This document shows, in pieces, positions 43,371 through 50,885 of a stretch of DNA of 64,000 nucleotides. How positions within the stretch are numbered: the first letter of the stretch is position 1; the number at the start of each line of letters is the position of its first letter. The DNA lies in the NCBI GenBank assembly GCA_910577825.1, contig CAJTOK010000010.1, positions 8,993 through 72,992 on the forward strand, read 5' to 3'. The DNA is from an uncultured Lachnospiraceae bacterium (GTDB lineage Bacteria; Bacillota; Clostridia; Lachnospirales; Lachnospiraceae). The notes under the pieces are model-generated. The model was given only the letters and a program-made list of their open reading frames with translations. It had not been told where the DNA came from and ran no database searches. The translations under genes and the position numbers were made by a program.

Positions 43371-43556
43371 TTACCAGCTTGCTTTCTTCACACCTGGAAT
43401 CTGTCCTTTATAAGCTAACTCACGAAAGCAGATTCTGCAAATTCCGTATTTTCTCAAATAAGCATGTGGCCTGCCACAAATCCTGCAGCGGCTGTATTCC
43501 CTTGTAGAGAATTTAGCCTTGCGCTGCTGCTTAACCTTCATAGAAGTCTTAGCCAT
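43371..43556 (-). CDS. rpsN: 30S ribosomal protein S14, zinc-binding type
   Basis: A 61-residue short-form S14 (type Z) with CRICGRPHAYLRKYGICRICFRELA: two CxxC pairs bind zinc. The start at 43556 has AAGGAGG upstream; upstream in-frame codons overlap rplE and are not used. Its presence as the operon copy is normal for Firmicutes; no zinc-free paralogue is seen in the window. Confidence 0.97.
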   Translation of the reverse strand: MAKTSMKVKQQRKAKFSTREYSRCRICGRPHAYLRKYGICRICFRELAYKGQIPGVKKASW

Positions 43557-43569
43557 GAAATTTCCCTCC

Positions 43570-44109
43570 TTATTTTTTGAACGGCATACCGAACTGTGCC
43601 AATAATTCACGAGCCTCTTCATCAGTTGCAGCTGTAGTAACAATTATAATGTCCATGCCCCTGACTTTATCTACTTTATCATACTCTATTTCCGGGAAAA
43701 TAAGCTGCTCTTTGATACCAAGTGCATAATTGCCCCTGCCATCAAAAGCATTTGGGTTTACACCCCTGAAGTCACGTACACGTGGCAGCGCCAGGTTTAT
43801 AAGACGGTCAAGAAATTCATACATCCTTCCGCCTCTTAAAGTAACCTTACAGCCTATTGGCATACCTTCCCTGATTTTAAAGTTTGCTATTGAGTTCTTA
43901 GCTTTTGTTGTAACAGGCTTCTGGCCTGAAATAATTGCAAGGTCATTCATGGCAGCATCAAGTACCTTTGAGTTTTCCTTTGCTTCCCCGATGCCCATAT
44001 TTATAACTATCTTTTCAATCTTTGGCACCTGCATAATGTTTTTGTAACCAAACTTTTTAACCATGCCATCAATGATTTCTTTCTGATAAGTTTCTTGTAA
44101 ACGAGTCAA
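43570..44109 (-). CDS. rplE: 50S ribosomal protein L5
   Basis: A 179-residue L5, which contacts 5S rRNA and the P-site tRNA: YQKEIIDGMVKKFGYKNIMQVPKIEKIVINMGIGEA, then GMPIGCKVTLRGGRMYEFLDRLINLALPRVRDFRG, and the terminal TTAATDEEARELLAQFGMPF. It lies 24 bp after rplX and 13 bp before rpsN. Ordinary in all visible respects. Confidence 0.97.
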   Translation of the reverse strand: MTRLQETYQKEIIDGMVKKFGYKNIMQVPKIEKIVINMGIGEAKENSKVLDAAMNDLAIISGQKPVTTKAKNSIANFKIREGMPIGCKVTLRGGRMYEFLDRLINLALPRVRDFRGVNPNAFDGRGNYALGIKEQLIFPEIEYDKVDKVRGMDIIIVTTAATDEEARELLAQFGMPFKK

Positions 44110-44133
44110 AGCTAACAGCCTCCTTTCTTAAGA

Positions 44134-44439
44134 TTAATCAATTACTTCACCCGTTGCTTTTGCATAACGGACTTTTTTGCCATCCTGGAATTTAAAACCT
44201 ACACGTGAAGCTTTTCCTTTGCTAACATACATAACATTTGACATGTCCATAGGAGCAGACTGCTGTACAATGCCGCCCTGCGGGTTTGCCTGGCTAGGCT
44301 TTGTATGCTTTGTAACCTGGTTAATGCCTTCAATGATTACTTTGCCATTCTTAACGGCTGTTACCTTGCCCTCTCTGCCTTTATCTTTACCAACAATAAC
44401 TTTAACAGTATCGCCTTTTTTAATTTTACTTGTTGCCAC
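44134..44439 (-). CDS. rplX: 50S ribosomal protein L24
   Basis: A 101-residue L24, one of the assembly-initiating proteins of the large subunit. The KOW motif is KKGDTVKVIVGKDKGREGKVTAV at the N terminus, followed by VEGINQ-like IIEGINQVTKHTKP. AGGAGG-type site before the ATG; 12 bp after rplN. Confidence 0.97.
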   Translation of the reverse strand: MATSKIKKGDTVKVIVGKDKGREGKVTAVKNGKVIIEGINQVTKHTKPSQANPQGGIVQQSAPMDMSNVMYVSKGKASRVGFKFQDGKKVRYAKATGEVID

Positions 44440-44451
44440 AATGACACCTCC

Positions 44452-44820
44452 TTATAACACTTCTGGTGCTAATGAAACGATTTTCATAAACTGTTTTTCC
44501 CTTAATTCCCTTGCTACAGGCCCAAAAATACGTGTTCCCCTTGGTGTCTTGTCATCACGTATAATTACTGCTGCATTCTCATCAAACCTGATATAAGAAC
44601 CATCAGGGCGGCGTACACTTTTTACTGTACGTACTACCACTGCTTTAACAACATCACCTTTTTTTACAACACCGCCTGGTGTTGCATCTTTGACAGAAGC
44701 AACAATAATATCACCAACGCCGGCATATCTCCTTGTTGAACCGCCCATAACCCTGATACAAAGAAGTTCTTTAGCACCTGTATTATCAGCTACTTTAAGC
44801 CTTGATTCCTGCTGTACCAT
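44452..44820 (-). CDS. rplN: 50S ribosomal protein L14
   Basis: A 122-residue L14, among the most conserved ribosomal proteins: MVQQESRLKVADNTGAKELLCIRVMGGSTRRYAGVGDIIVASVK and the C-terminal RELREKQFMKIVSLAPEVL. It is complete and in normal position after rpsQ. Confidence 0.97.
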   Translation of the reverse strand: MVQQESRLKVADNTGAKELLCIRVMGGSTRRYAGVGDIIVASVKDATPGGVVKKGDVVKAVVVRTVKSVRRPDGSYIRFDENAAVIIRDDKTPRGTRIFGPVARELREKQFMKIVSLAPEVL

Positions 44821-44849
44821 GTTTAACCTCCATATTCTGCAAAAATAGA

Positions 44850-45104
44850 TTATTTTGCCCTTTCAACTATCTCTACAAGCCTCCATCTCTTATCCTTGGA
44901 TAATGGCCTTGTTTCCATGACTCTTACCCTGTCACCAATTTTGCAGGTATTTTCCTCATCATGGGCTTTTAATTTATAAGTTCTCTTAATAATTTTATTA
45001 TAAAGCGGATGCTTTACGTTATCAACGATTGCAACAACTATTGTCTTGTCCATCTTATCACTGACTACTTTACCTACACGCGTTTTCCTAAGATTTCTCT
45101 CCAC
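44850..45104 (-). CDS. rpsQ: 30S ribosomal protein S17
   Basis: An 84-residue S17 with an OB fold: RKTRVGKVVSDKMDKTIVVAIVDNVKHPLYNKIIKRTYKLKAHDEENTCKIGDRVRVMETRPLSKDKRWRL, all typical. AGGAGG site about 8 nt upstream. It follows rpmC by 40 bp. Confidence 0.97.
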   Translation of the reverse strand: MERNLRKTRVGKVVSDKMDKTIVVAIVDNVKHPLYNKIIKRTYKLKAHDEENTCKIGDRVRVMETRPLSKDKRWRLVEIVERAK

Positions 45105-45144
45105 TGGCGTGTCCTCCTTTCAATAACCGTACCACCTGAAGGCA

Positions 45145-45345
45145 TTACTGCTGCTTTGCTGTGAGCACTGTTTTAATTCTTGCAATATTTTTCCTTACTT
45201 CCTTAATCCTGCTTGTATTCTCTAACTGGTTAGTTGCGTTCTGGAACCTGAGATTGAAAAGCTCTTTCTTTGCAGCTACTAAATCTTCATTTAACTCTTC
45301 TACAGATTTATTCCTTAAATCTTCCAGATACTGTTTACTCTTCAC
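45145..45345 (-). CDS. rpmC: 50S ribosomal protein L29
   Basis: A 66-residue two-helix protein near the peptide exit tunnel (KSKQYLEDLRNKSVEELNEDLVAAKKELFNLRFQNATNQLENTSRIKEVRKNIARIKTVL). The start is a GTG at 45345, 8 nt after GGAGG; a GTG nine bases earlier overlaps that site and is less likely. Even so the gene overlaps the end of rplP by 11 nt, in a different frame, so the two are translationally coupled. Confidence 0.93.
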   Translation of the reverse strand: MKSKQYLEDLRNKSVEELNEDLVAAKKELFNLRFQNATNQLENTSRIKEVRKNIARIKTVLTAKQQ

Positions 45346-45766
45346 AGCCCGCACCTCCTTCTAAATCTGCCTTGGATACAACCTTGCACTTTATAGGCAA
45401 TTTGTGTGTTGCAAGACGCAAAGCTTCTTTTGCGGTTTCTTCTGATACACCTGAAATCTCAAACATTACACGGCCTGGCTTAACTACAGCCACCCAGTAT
45501 TCAAGTGCACCTTTACCTTTACCCATTCGGGTTTCAGCAGGTGTCTTTGTAACTGGCTTATCTGGGAAAATCTTAATCCATACCTGGCCGCCACGCTTGA
45601 TATAACGTGTCATTGCAACACGGGCAGCTTCAATCTGGTTTGATTTAATCCATGCTGGCTCTAATGCCACAATACCATATTCACCATTTGTAATTTTATT
45701 TCCTCTGAGCGCTTTTCCTGTCATGCGGCCACGGAACTGCTTACGGTGTTTAACTCTTTTAGGCAT
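45335..45766 (-). CDS. rplP: 50S ribosomal protein L16
   Basis: A 143-residue L16 starting MPKRVKHRKQFRGRMTGKALRGN, with RQVWIKIFPDKPVTKTP-like VWIKIFPDKPVTKTPAETRMGKGKGALEYWVAVVKPG in the middle. A non-standard acidic end GGAGCEE closes it. The ATG at 45766 fits the family; an in-frame ATG two codons earlier overlaps the rpsC stop. L16 is the target of evernimicin and avilamycin resistance changes, and none can be judged here. Confidence 0.95.
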   Translation of the reverse strand: MPKRVKHRKQFRGRMTGKALRGNKITNGEYGIVALEPAWIKSNQIEAARVAMTRYIKRGGQVWIKIFPDKPVTKTPAETRMGKGKGALEYWVAVVKPGRVMFEISGVSEETAKEALRLATHKLPIKCKVVSKADLEGGAGCEE

Positions 45767-45771
45767 TAACA

Positions 45772-46440
45772 TTATTTATCGCTCCCTTCCTTATTGGCAT
45801 TGTTTCTGGCTGGAAGTACCTCACCATTGTAAATCCATACTTTTACGCCGACTTTTCCATATGTTGTGTCAGCTTCTGCAAAACCATAGTCAATATCTGC
45901 ACGGAGTGTCTGGAGAGGAATAGTTCCCTCACTGTAAAACTCTGTACGTGCCATATCAGCACCGCCAAGGCGTCCTGAACAGCTTGCCTTGATGCCCTTT
46001 GCACCTGTCTTTAATGTCCTGCCCATTGCAGATTTCATTGCACGGCGGAATGAAACACGGTTCTCTAACTGCTGCGCGATATTTTCAGCTACAAGCTGTG
46101 CATGTTTATCAGGGTTCTTGATATCCATAATCTTAATATCAAGCACTACTTTCCGGCCTATGACTTTAATAATCTCTTTCTTTAATTTCTCTATTTCAGC
46201 GCCGCCTTTTCCAATTACAAAACCAGGCTTTGCTGTGTGGATTATAACACGGACTTTGTCTGCTGGCCTTTCGATTTCTATTTTTGAGATGCCTGCGCTA
46301 TATAACTTCTTCTTTACAAATTCCCTTATCTTATAATCTTCTACAAGAAAATCTGCAAAGTCTTCTTCTGCATACCAGTTTGAATCCCAGCCGCTTATAA
46401 CGCCGACCCTTAAACCATGAGGATTAACTTTCTGTCCCAT
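45772..46440 (-). CDS. rpsC: 30S ribosomal protein S3
   Basis: A 222-residue S3: GQKVNPHGLRVGVISGWDSNWYAEEDF at the N terminus, a KH domain (HTAKPGFVIGKGGAEIEKLKKEI) and the C-terminal S3 domain (GRLGGADMARTEFYSEGTIPLQTLRADIDYGFAEADTTYG). It lies at the mRNA entry tunnel. It ends in a short polar tail. Position after rplV is normal. Confidence 0.97.
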   Translation of the reverse strand: MGQKVNPHGLRVGVISGWDSNWYAEEDFADFLVEDYKIREFVKKKLYSAGISKIEIERPADKVRVIIHTAKPGFVIGKGGAEIEKLKKEIIKVIGRKVVLDIKIMDIKNPDKHAQLVAENIAQQLENRVSFRRAMKSAMGRTLKTGAKGIKASCSGRLGGADMARTEFYSEGTIPLQTLRADIDYGFAEADTTYGKVGVKVWIYNGEVLPARNNANKEGSDK

Positions 46441-46471
46441 TTTAATCTCCTTTCATAAACCCATAAAACAA

Positions 46472-46861
46472 TTAACGCTCGTTAAGAATTATTGTTATGT
46501 GGCTCATTCTCTTCTCAATACGATATGCCCTGCCCTGGGCCCTTGGTCTTATTCTCTTCATTGTAGGTCCTTTGTTTGCAAAGCACTCTTCTATATATAA
46601 ATCATCTGGATTCATACCATTATTGTTCTCAGCATTTGCAACTGCAGACTGTAATAATTTTAATATAATACGTGAAGCATTCCTTGGACTGTATGCCAGT
46701 ATACCAGTTGCTGTTTTCACATCTTTGCCTCTGATGGCATCAAGCACAAAACACGCCTTCTGGACTGAAACCCTTGCATAAGATAATTTTGCAGAAGGTC
46801 TGGTATCTCTCTGGTTCTGGTTTCTTTCTCTCTTTATCTGGGACCTGTGTCCTTTTGCCAT
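46472..46861 (-). CDS. rplV: 50S ribosomal protein L22
   Basis: A 129-residue L22 with SYARVSVQKACFVLDAIRGKDVKTATGILAYSPRNASRIILKLLQSAVANAENN and the exit-tunnel hairpin ECFANKGPTMKRIRPRAQGRAYRIEKRMSHITIIL. The hairpin tip shows no deletion or duplication of the kind linked to macrolide resistance. Its N terminus is somewhat extended and basic (AKGHRSQIKRERNQNQRDTR). Confidence 0.97.
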   Translation of the reverse strand: MAKGHRSQIKRERNQNQRDTRPSAKLSYARVSVQKACFVLDAIRGKDVKTATGILAYSPRNASRIILKLLQSAVANAENNNGMNPDDLYIEECFANKGPTMKRIRPRAQGRAYRIEKRMSHITIILNER

Positions 46862-46967
46862 TGATAAAGCCTCCTTTCAAGTTTCCAGACATTTAAGCCA
46901 TGGTGGCATGTGCCACTCACAGCATTAAGTCTATATCAGTAATCTTAATTTAACCTATTTATTTTAA

Positions 46968-47240
46968 TTAACGCTTCTTCTCATCTTTGCCATGGCCTCT
47001 GTAAGTCCTTGTAGCAACGAACTCTCCAAGCTTATGTCCGACCATATCCTCTGTCACATATACAGGCACATGCTTCCTGCCATCATGTACTGCAAATGTA
47101 AGTCCGACAAATGACGGGAAAATAGTAGAACGGCGTGACCATGTTTTAATAACCTGCTTACTGCCTGATGCAACCTGTGCATCAACCTTTTTAAGAAGGC
47201 TTGCATCAGCAAAAGGTCCTTTCTTTAATGAACGTGACAT
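46968..47240 (-). CDS. rpsS: 30S ribosomal protein S19
   Basis: A 90-residue S19: MSRSLKKGPFADASLLKKVD, TWSRRSTIFPSFVGLTFAVHDGRKHVPVYVTEDMVGHKLGEFVATRTYRGH. The start at 47240 has GGAGG 4-5 nt upstream, and the in-frame ATG 12 nt earlier overlaps that site. A 106-bp gap containing a GTGGCA/TGCCAC hairpin separates it from rplV. Confidence 0.97.
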   Translation of the reverse strand: MSRSLKKGPFADASLLKKVDAQVASGSKQVIKTWSRRSTIFPSFVGLTFAVHDGRKHVPVYVTEDMVGHKLGEFVATRTYRGHGKDEKKR

Positions 47241-47310
47241 TATATCCTCCATTCTGCCGGTAATTTTGCCACCAGCTTATTATAACCGGGGGTATAAAGC
47301 CTGGTTTATA

Positions 47311-48156
47311 TTATTTTGCCAGTGCTTTACCATCCCTTCTTCTTACTATTAATTTATTTGACTGTTTATTCTTTTTACGTGTCTTAAGACCAAGAGCAGG
47401 TTTGCCCCAAGGAGTACATGGGTTTGGACGTCCTACACTTGTCTTGCCTTCACCACCACCATGTGGATGGTCATTAGGGTTCATAACAGAACCACGGACT
47501 GTAGGCCTGATTCCCATATGGCGCTTGCGTCCTGCCTTGCCAATATTTACAAGTGCATGTTCCCCATTGCCGATTACACCGATTGTAGCACGGCACTGTA
47601 TAGGAACCATCCTCATTTCACCTGAAGGAAGCCTTAAAGTTGCATACTTGCCTTCCTTAGCCATAAGCTGCGCGCTATTGCCAGCAGCACGTACAAGCTG
47701 GCCGCCCTTCCCTGGCTGGAGTTCAATATTGTGTACCTGTGTACCAACTGGTATATTCTCAAGAGGAAGGCAGTTCCCAGCCTCAATTTCTGCCGCAGGG
47801 CCGTTCATAATCTTCTGCCCTGTCTTAATCCCTTCTGGTGCAAGTATATATGCCTTCTGGCCGTCCGCATATGCAATTAATGCAATATTAGCTGTTCTGT
47901 TAGGGTCATATTCAATAGTCTTGACTGTTGCAGGGATATTATCTTTATTTCTCTTAAAATCAATTATTCTATATTTTCTTCTTGAACCGCCGCCATGATG
48001 CCTGACAGTAATCTTGCCCTGGTTATTACGGCCGGAATTCTTCTTTAATGACACTGTAAGTGACTTTTCTGGCTTGTCTGCTGTTATTTCAGACCTGTCA
48101 ACAACTGTCATGTGTCTTCTGGAAGGTGTATATGGGTTAAATGTTTTAATTCCCAT
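47311..48156 (-). CDS. rplB: 50S ribosomal protein L2
   Basis: A 281-residue L2, required for peptidyl transferase centre assembly: GIKTFNPYTPSRRHMTVVDRSEI at the start, GKGGQLVRAAGNSAQLMAKEGKYATLRLPSGEMR in the middle, and VRGSVMNPNDHPHGGGEGKTSVGRPNPCTPWGKPALGLKTRKKNKQSNKLIVRRR at the end. The conserved active-region His in NDHPHGGGEG is present. Confidence 0.97.
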   Translation of the reverse strand: MGIKTFNPYTPSRRHMTVVDRSEITADKPEKSLTVSLKKNSGRNNQGKITVRHHGGGSRRKYRIIDFKRNKDNIPATVKTIEYDPNRTANIALIAYADGQKAYILAPEGIKTGQKIMNGPAAEIEAGNCLPLENIPVGTQVHNIELQPGKGGQLVRAAGNSAQLMAKEGKYATLRLPSGEMRMVPIQCRATIGVIGNGEHALVNIGKAGRKRHMGIRPTVRGSVMNPNDHPHGGGEGKTSVGRPNPCTPWGKPALGLKTRKKNKQSNKLIVRRRDGKALAK

Positions 48157-48193
48157 GACATTTTCTCCTTTCGATATCTTGTTCTAAATAATC

Positions 48194-48493
48194 CTAAAGC
48201 CCTTCAAAAATCTCAATTTCCTTGCTGTCCTCTGTCAGTTTTACAATGGCTTTCTTTGTCTTTGCTGTCTTGCCTGATGTCCTTCCACGGCGGCGTGTCT
48301 TGCCTTCAAGATTCATTGTATTTACTTTTGCAACCTTTGTCCCCTCAAAAAGCTTCTCAACAGCTTCTTTTATCTGGCTTTTAGTTGCATCAGTGTGTAC
48401 AAGGAAAGTGTACTTTTTCTCTTCCATAGCAGCCATTGACTTTTCAGTAACAACTGGCTTAAGGATAATATCATAATATTTTAAATCTGCCAT
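48194..48493 (-). CDS. rplW: 50S ribosomal protein L23
   Basis: A 99-residue L23: YYDIILKPVVTEKSMAAMEEKKYTFLVHTDATKSQIKEAVEKLFEGTKVAKVNTMNLEGKTRRRGRTSGKTAKTKKAIVKLTED. It forms the docking site for trigger factor and SRP at the tunnel exit. Its first base overlaps the last base of rplD. Confidence 0.97.
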   Translation of the reverse strand: MADLKYYDIILKPVVTEKSMAAMEEKKYTFLVHTDATKSQIKEAVEKLFEGTKVAKVNTMNLEGKTRRRGRTSGKTAKTKKAIVKLTEDSKEIEIFEGL

Positions 48494-49116
48494 TATGCGT
48501 ACACCTCCTCAATTTTGGATACAGCACTCTTTGTAATTATAACTGTTTCATATTTCAAAATATCATATACATTGATTGTATTAGCAGTAATAGCCTTTAT
48601 ATTAGCAATATTCCTTGCTGAAAGTGCTACATTTGCATTATCCTCACCATCAAGGATTACAAGTGCTTTATTTACTTTTAACGCATCAAGTACCTTTACC
48701 ATCTGCTTTGTCTTAATTTCATCAAATTTAAGTGAATCCAGGACAAGGAATTTCTCTTCATTTACCCTGCTTGTAAGTGCAGATTTCATTGCGCCTGCTT
48801 TTTCTTTCTTATTCATCTTAAATGAATAATCCCTTGGTACAGGTGCAAATACAACTCCGCCGCCCTTCCACTGTGGAGCTCTTATTGAGCCCTGTCTTGC
48901 ATGGCCAGTCCCTTTCTGTTTCCAAGGCTTCTTTCCACCACCACGTACTTCTGAACGTGTCTTAGCCTTTTGTGTCCCCTGGCGCCTGTTTGCAAGCTGA
49001 AGCACTACAGCCATATGCATTAAATGTTCATTTACCTTGGCAGCAAATACTTTATCATTTAAATCCATCTTACCTACTTCGCTGCCTTCCATATTATAAA
49101 CAGATACGTTAGCCAT
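48493..49116 (-). CDS. rplD: 50S ribosomal protein L4
   Basis: A 207-residue L4: MANVSVYNMEGSEVGKMDLND, the long tunnel loop NRRQGTQKAKTRSEVRGGGKKPWKQKGTGHARQGSIRAPQWKGGGVVFAP, and a globular Rossmann-like end. In E. coli L4 also represses the S10 operon through its leader. The start at 49116 is set by AGGAGG 9 nt upstream. The macrolide-relevant loop (KPWKQKGTGHARQGS) looks wild type. Confidence 0.97.
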   Translation of the reverse strand: MANVSVYNMEGSEVGKMDLNDKVFAAKVNEHLMHMAVVLQLANRRQGTQKAKTRSEVRGGGKKPWKQKGTGHARQGSIRAPQWKGGGVVFAPVPRDYSFKMNKKEKAGAMKSALTSRVNEEKFLVLDSLKFDEIKTKQMVKVLDALKVNKALVILDGEDNANVALSARNIANIKAITANTINVYDILKYETVIITKSAVSKIEEVYA

Positions 49117-49142
49117 CTGTGTATTCCTCCTTTCCAAAAGAA

Positions 49143-49826
49143 TTATTTATGAGCCTTGACGCTCTCTTTAATTATTACACATGCCTTCTTTGGCCCTGGT
49201 ACAGCACCCTTAACTAAAATCAGGTTCTTTTCTGCATCTACCCTTACCACTTCAAGGTTCTGTACTGTAACCCTTACATTACCCATCTGTCCAGGCATCT
49301 TCTTTCCCTTAAATACACGTCCCGGGTCAGAGCAGGCACCATTTGAACCAGCATGCCTGTGGAACTTTGAACCATGCCCCATAGGCCCTCTGTGAAGCCC
49401 GTGCCTCCTGATAGCACCCTGGAAACCTTTACCTTTAGAAGTACCAGTTGCATCAATCTTGTCACCTGCTTCAAAAATACCAGCCTTAATCTCCTGTCCA
49501 GGCTTATACTCTTCAGCGTCCTCAAATTTAAATTCTTTCAGATATCTCTTTCCAGAAACACCAGCCTTTGCAAAATGTCCCTGTAACGGCTTGTTTACGC
49601 CATGAATCCTTTTAACTTCCTTTTTTCCTGTTGCATCTTTTGTGATAACTTTGTCTTTCTTGTCAACAAAGCCTACCTGTACTGCGCTGTACCCGTCATT
49701 GCTGACAGTCTTTACCTGTGTTACATAACATGGGCCTGCCTGGAGTACAGTAACAGGTGTTAATACCCCGTTATCATTGAAAATCTGTGTCATACCGATT
49801 TTCGTAGCTAAAATAGCTTTCTTCAT
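49143..49826 (-). CDS. rplC: 50S ribosomal protein L3
   Basis: A 227-residue L3: MKKAILATKIGMTQIFNDNG at the start and GKGFQGAIRRHGLHRGPMGHGSKFHRHAGSNGACSDPGRVFKGKKMPGQMGNVRVTVQNLEVV, the branch that reaches the peptidyl transferase centre. It is somewhat longer than the roughly 210 residues of Bacillus L3, mainly from extra residues around position 60-75. AGGAGG precedes the ATG. A 151-bp gap separates it from rpsJ. Confidence 0.97.
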   Translation of the reverse strand: MKKAILATKIGMTQIFNDNGVLTPVTVLQAGPCYVTQVKTVSNDGYSAVQVGFVDKKDKVITKDATGKKEVKRIHGVNKPLQGHFAKAGVSGKRYLKEFKFEDAEEYKPGQEIKAGIFEAGDKIDATGTSKGKGFQGAIRRHGLHRGPMGHGSKFHRHAGSNGACSDPGRVFKGKKMPGQMGNVRVTVQNLEVVRVDAEKNLILVKGAVPGPKKACVIIKESVKAHK

Positions 49827-49977
49827 TATAATGCACCTCCTGTTAATCTACAGCGGATTTCAAATCCTGCCTGACGCATGGTGTTGAAATCATCCTAGAT
49901 GGTCTATAAAGTGCAAGTTTGTAAACAAAAAACTGTGCTTTTATATATAAACCCTAAGAGTTTCTACCTATTAAATA

Positions 49978-50295
49978 TTACTTTTCTTTCATTTTCAGGA
50001 CTACTGCTACACCAGATGGCATTTCCATCTTTGTAAGAGCCTCTATGGTCTTTTGTGTAGGGGCGATAACATCAATCAGCCTTTTGTGTGTCCTCTGCTC
50101 AAACTGTTCCCTTGAATCCTTGTACTTATGGACAGCACGCAGAATTGTAATTACTTCCTTCTTAGTTGGAAGTGGTACAGGACCGCTGACCTTTGCACCT
50201 GTCTTCTTAACTGTTTCAATAATTTTTGCAGCTGCATGATCAACCTGGTTGTGGTCATACGCCTTGAGTGTAATCCTCATTACATTTGTTGCCAT
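49978..50295 (-). CDS. rpsJ: 30S ribosomal protein S10
   Basis: A 105-residue S10 (NusE): MRITLKAYDHNQVDHAAAKIIETVKKTGAKVSGPVPLPTKKEVITILRAVHKYKDSREQFEQRTHKRLIDVIAPTQKTIEALTKMEMPSGVAVVLKM. It is both a head protein of the small subunit and part of antitermination complexes with NusB. It is the first gene of the ribosomal cluster. GGAGG lies 11 nt before the ATG, separated by a run of seven T residues. Confidence 0.97.
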   Translation of the reverse strand: MATNVMRITLKAYDHNQVDHAAAKIIETVKKTGAKVSGPVPLPTKKEVITILRAVHKYKDSREQFEQRTHKRLIDVIAPTQKTIEALTKMEMPSGVAVVLKMKEK

Positions 50296-50563
50296 AAAAA
50301 AAGCCGCCTCCTTTTCGCACTTTTACAGACTAATATTCCGGCTTAACGCCAGGCCTGCTATATCCAGCGCAACAAGTGGTGACTGTACACTTATCCGGGT
50401 GTGTCCATGCAGGCTTACCAGAACATGTAACTACCCTTACAAATAACCTGTTGTACAGTGACTTGCCGCCAGTTTCCTAACATGACATTCGCTCCACTGA
50501 AAACCTGCCTGGTGTTTCCACAAGGCAGCAACCTCAAGCTTCAACGCTATCAATGTCACAGCA
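50296..50563 (-). promoter_or_regulatory. candidate S10 operon leader RNA
   Basis: About 268 nt of transcribed, non-coding leader lie between the mapped start and rpsJ, with many short inverted segments (for example CACCAGGCAGG and GCCTTGTGG). At its end AAGCCG (50339-50344 complement) can pair with CGGCTT (50301-50306 complement), enclosing the AAGGAGG site and followed by seven T residues. This resembles an element that blocks expression when formed. Autoregulatory S10 leaders are known in Firmicutes; the fold here is inferred. Confidence 0.5.
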
Positions 50564-50569
50564 TCATTT

Positions 50570-50598
50570 ACTATACACTGTTTTATTACGTTTTGCAA
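50570..50598 (-). promoter_or_regulatory. sigma-A promoter of the S10-spc operon
   Basis: Minus strand -35 TTGCAA (50593-50598), 17-bp spacer, -10 TATAGT (50570-50575). An A/T-rich stretch with A and T tracts (50600-50633) lies directly upstream, like an UP element. Start near 50563. Confidence 0.8.
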
Positions 50599-50885
50599 GG
50601 GTTTTTTTAATTTTTTTGGTTTTTTTTGAAATTGCTGGCAATTACAGACATTCAGCAGCCGCAATCTTAGTGGCATAAATCTATTTTAAATGGAGGATTT
50701 TGTTTTGGTCTTGCAGTGCACAGCCATTAATATAACAAATTTATTGCTATAAAATACCTAATTTTTACCACAATACAGCCATAAATAAACTTTATTATAG
50801 CAGCATAGTTAAATGATACAAAGAACTGGTTCAAATCATCAGCTACAGATTAAAATAAAAATAAAATAGAATGGAGATGTTGTAT

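Noticed and set aside
47402..47998. Plus-strand open frame of 198 codons
   Set aside because: Antisense shadow of rplB, Pro/Ser/Leu-rich as expected for the complement of a ribosomal protein gene.
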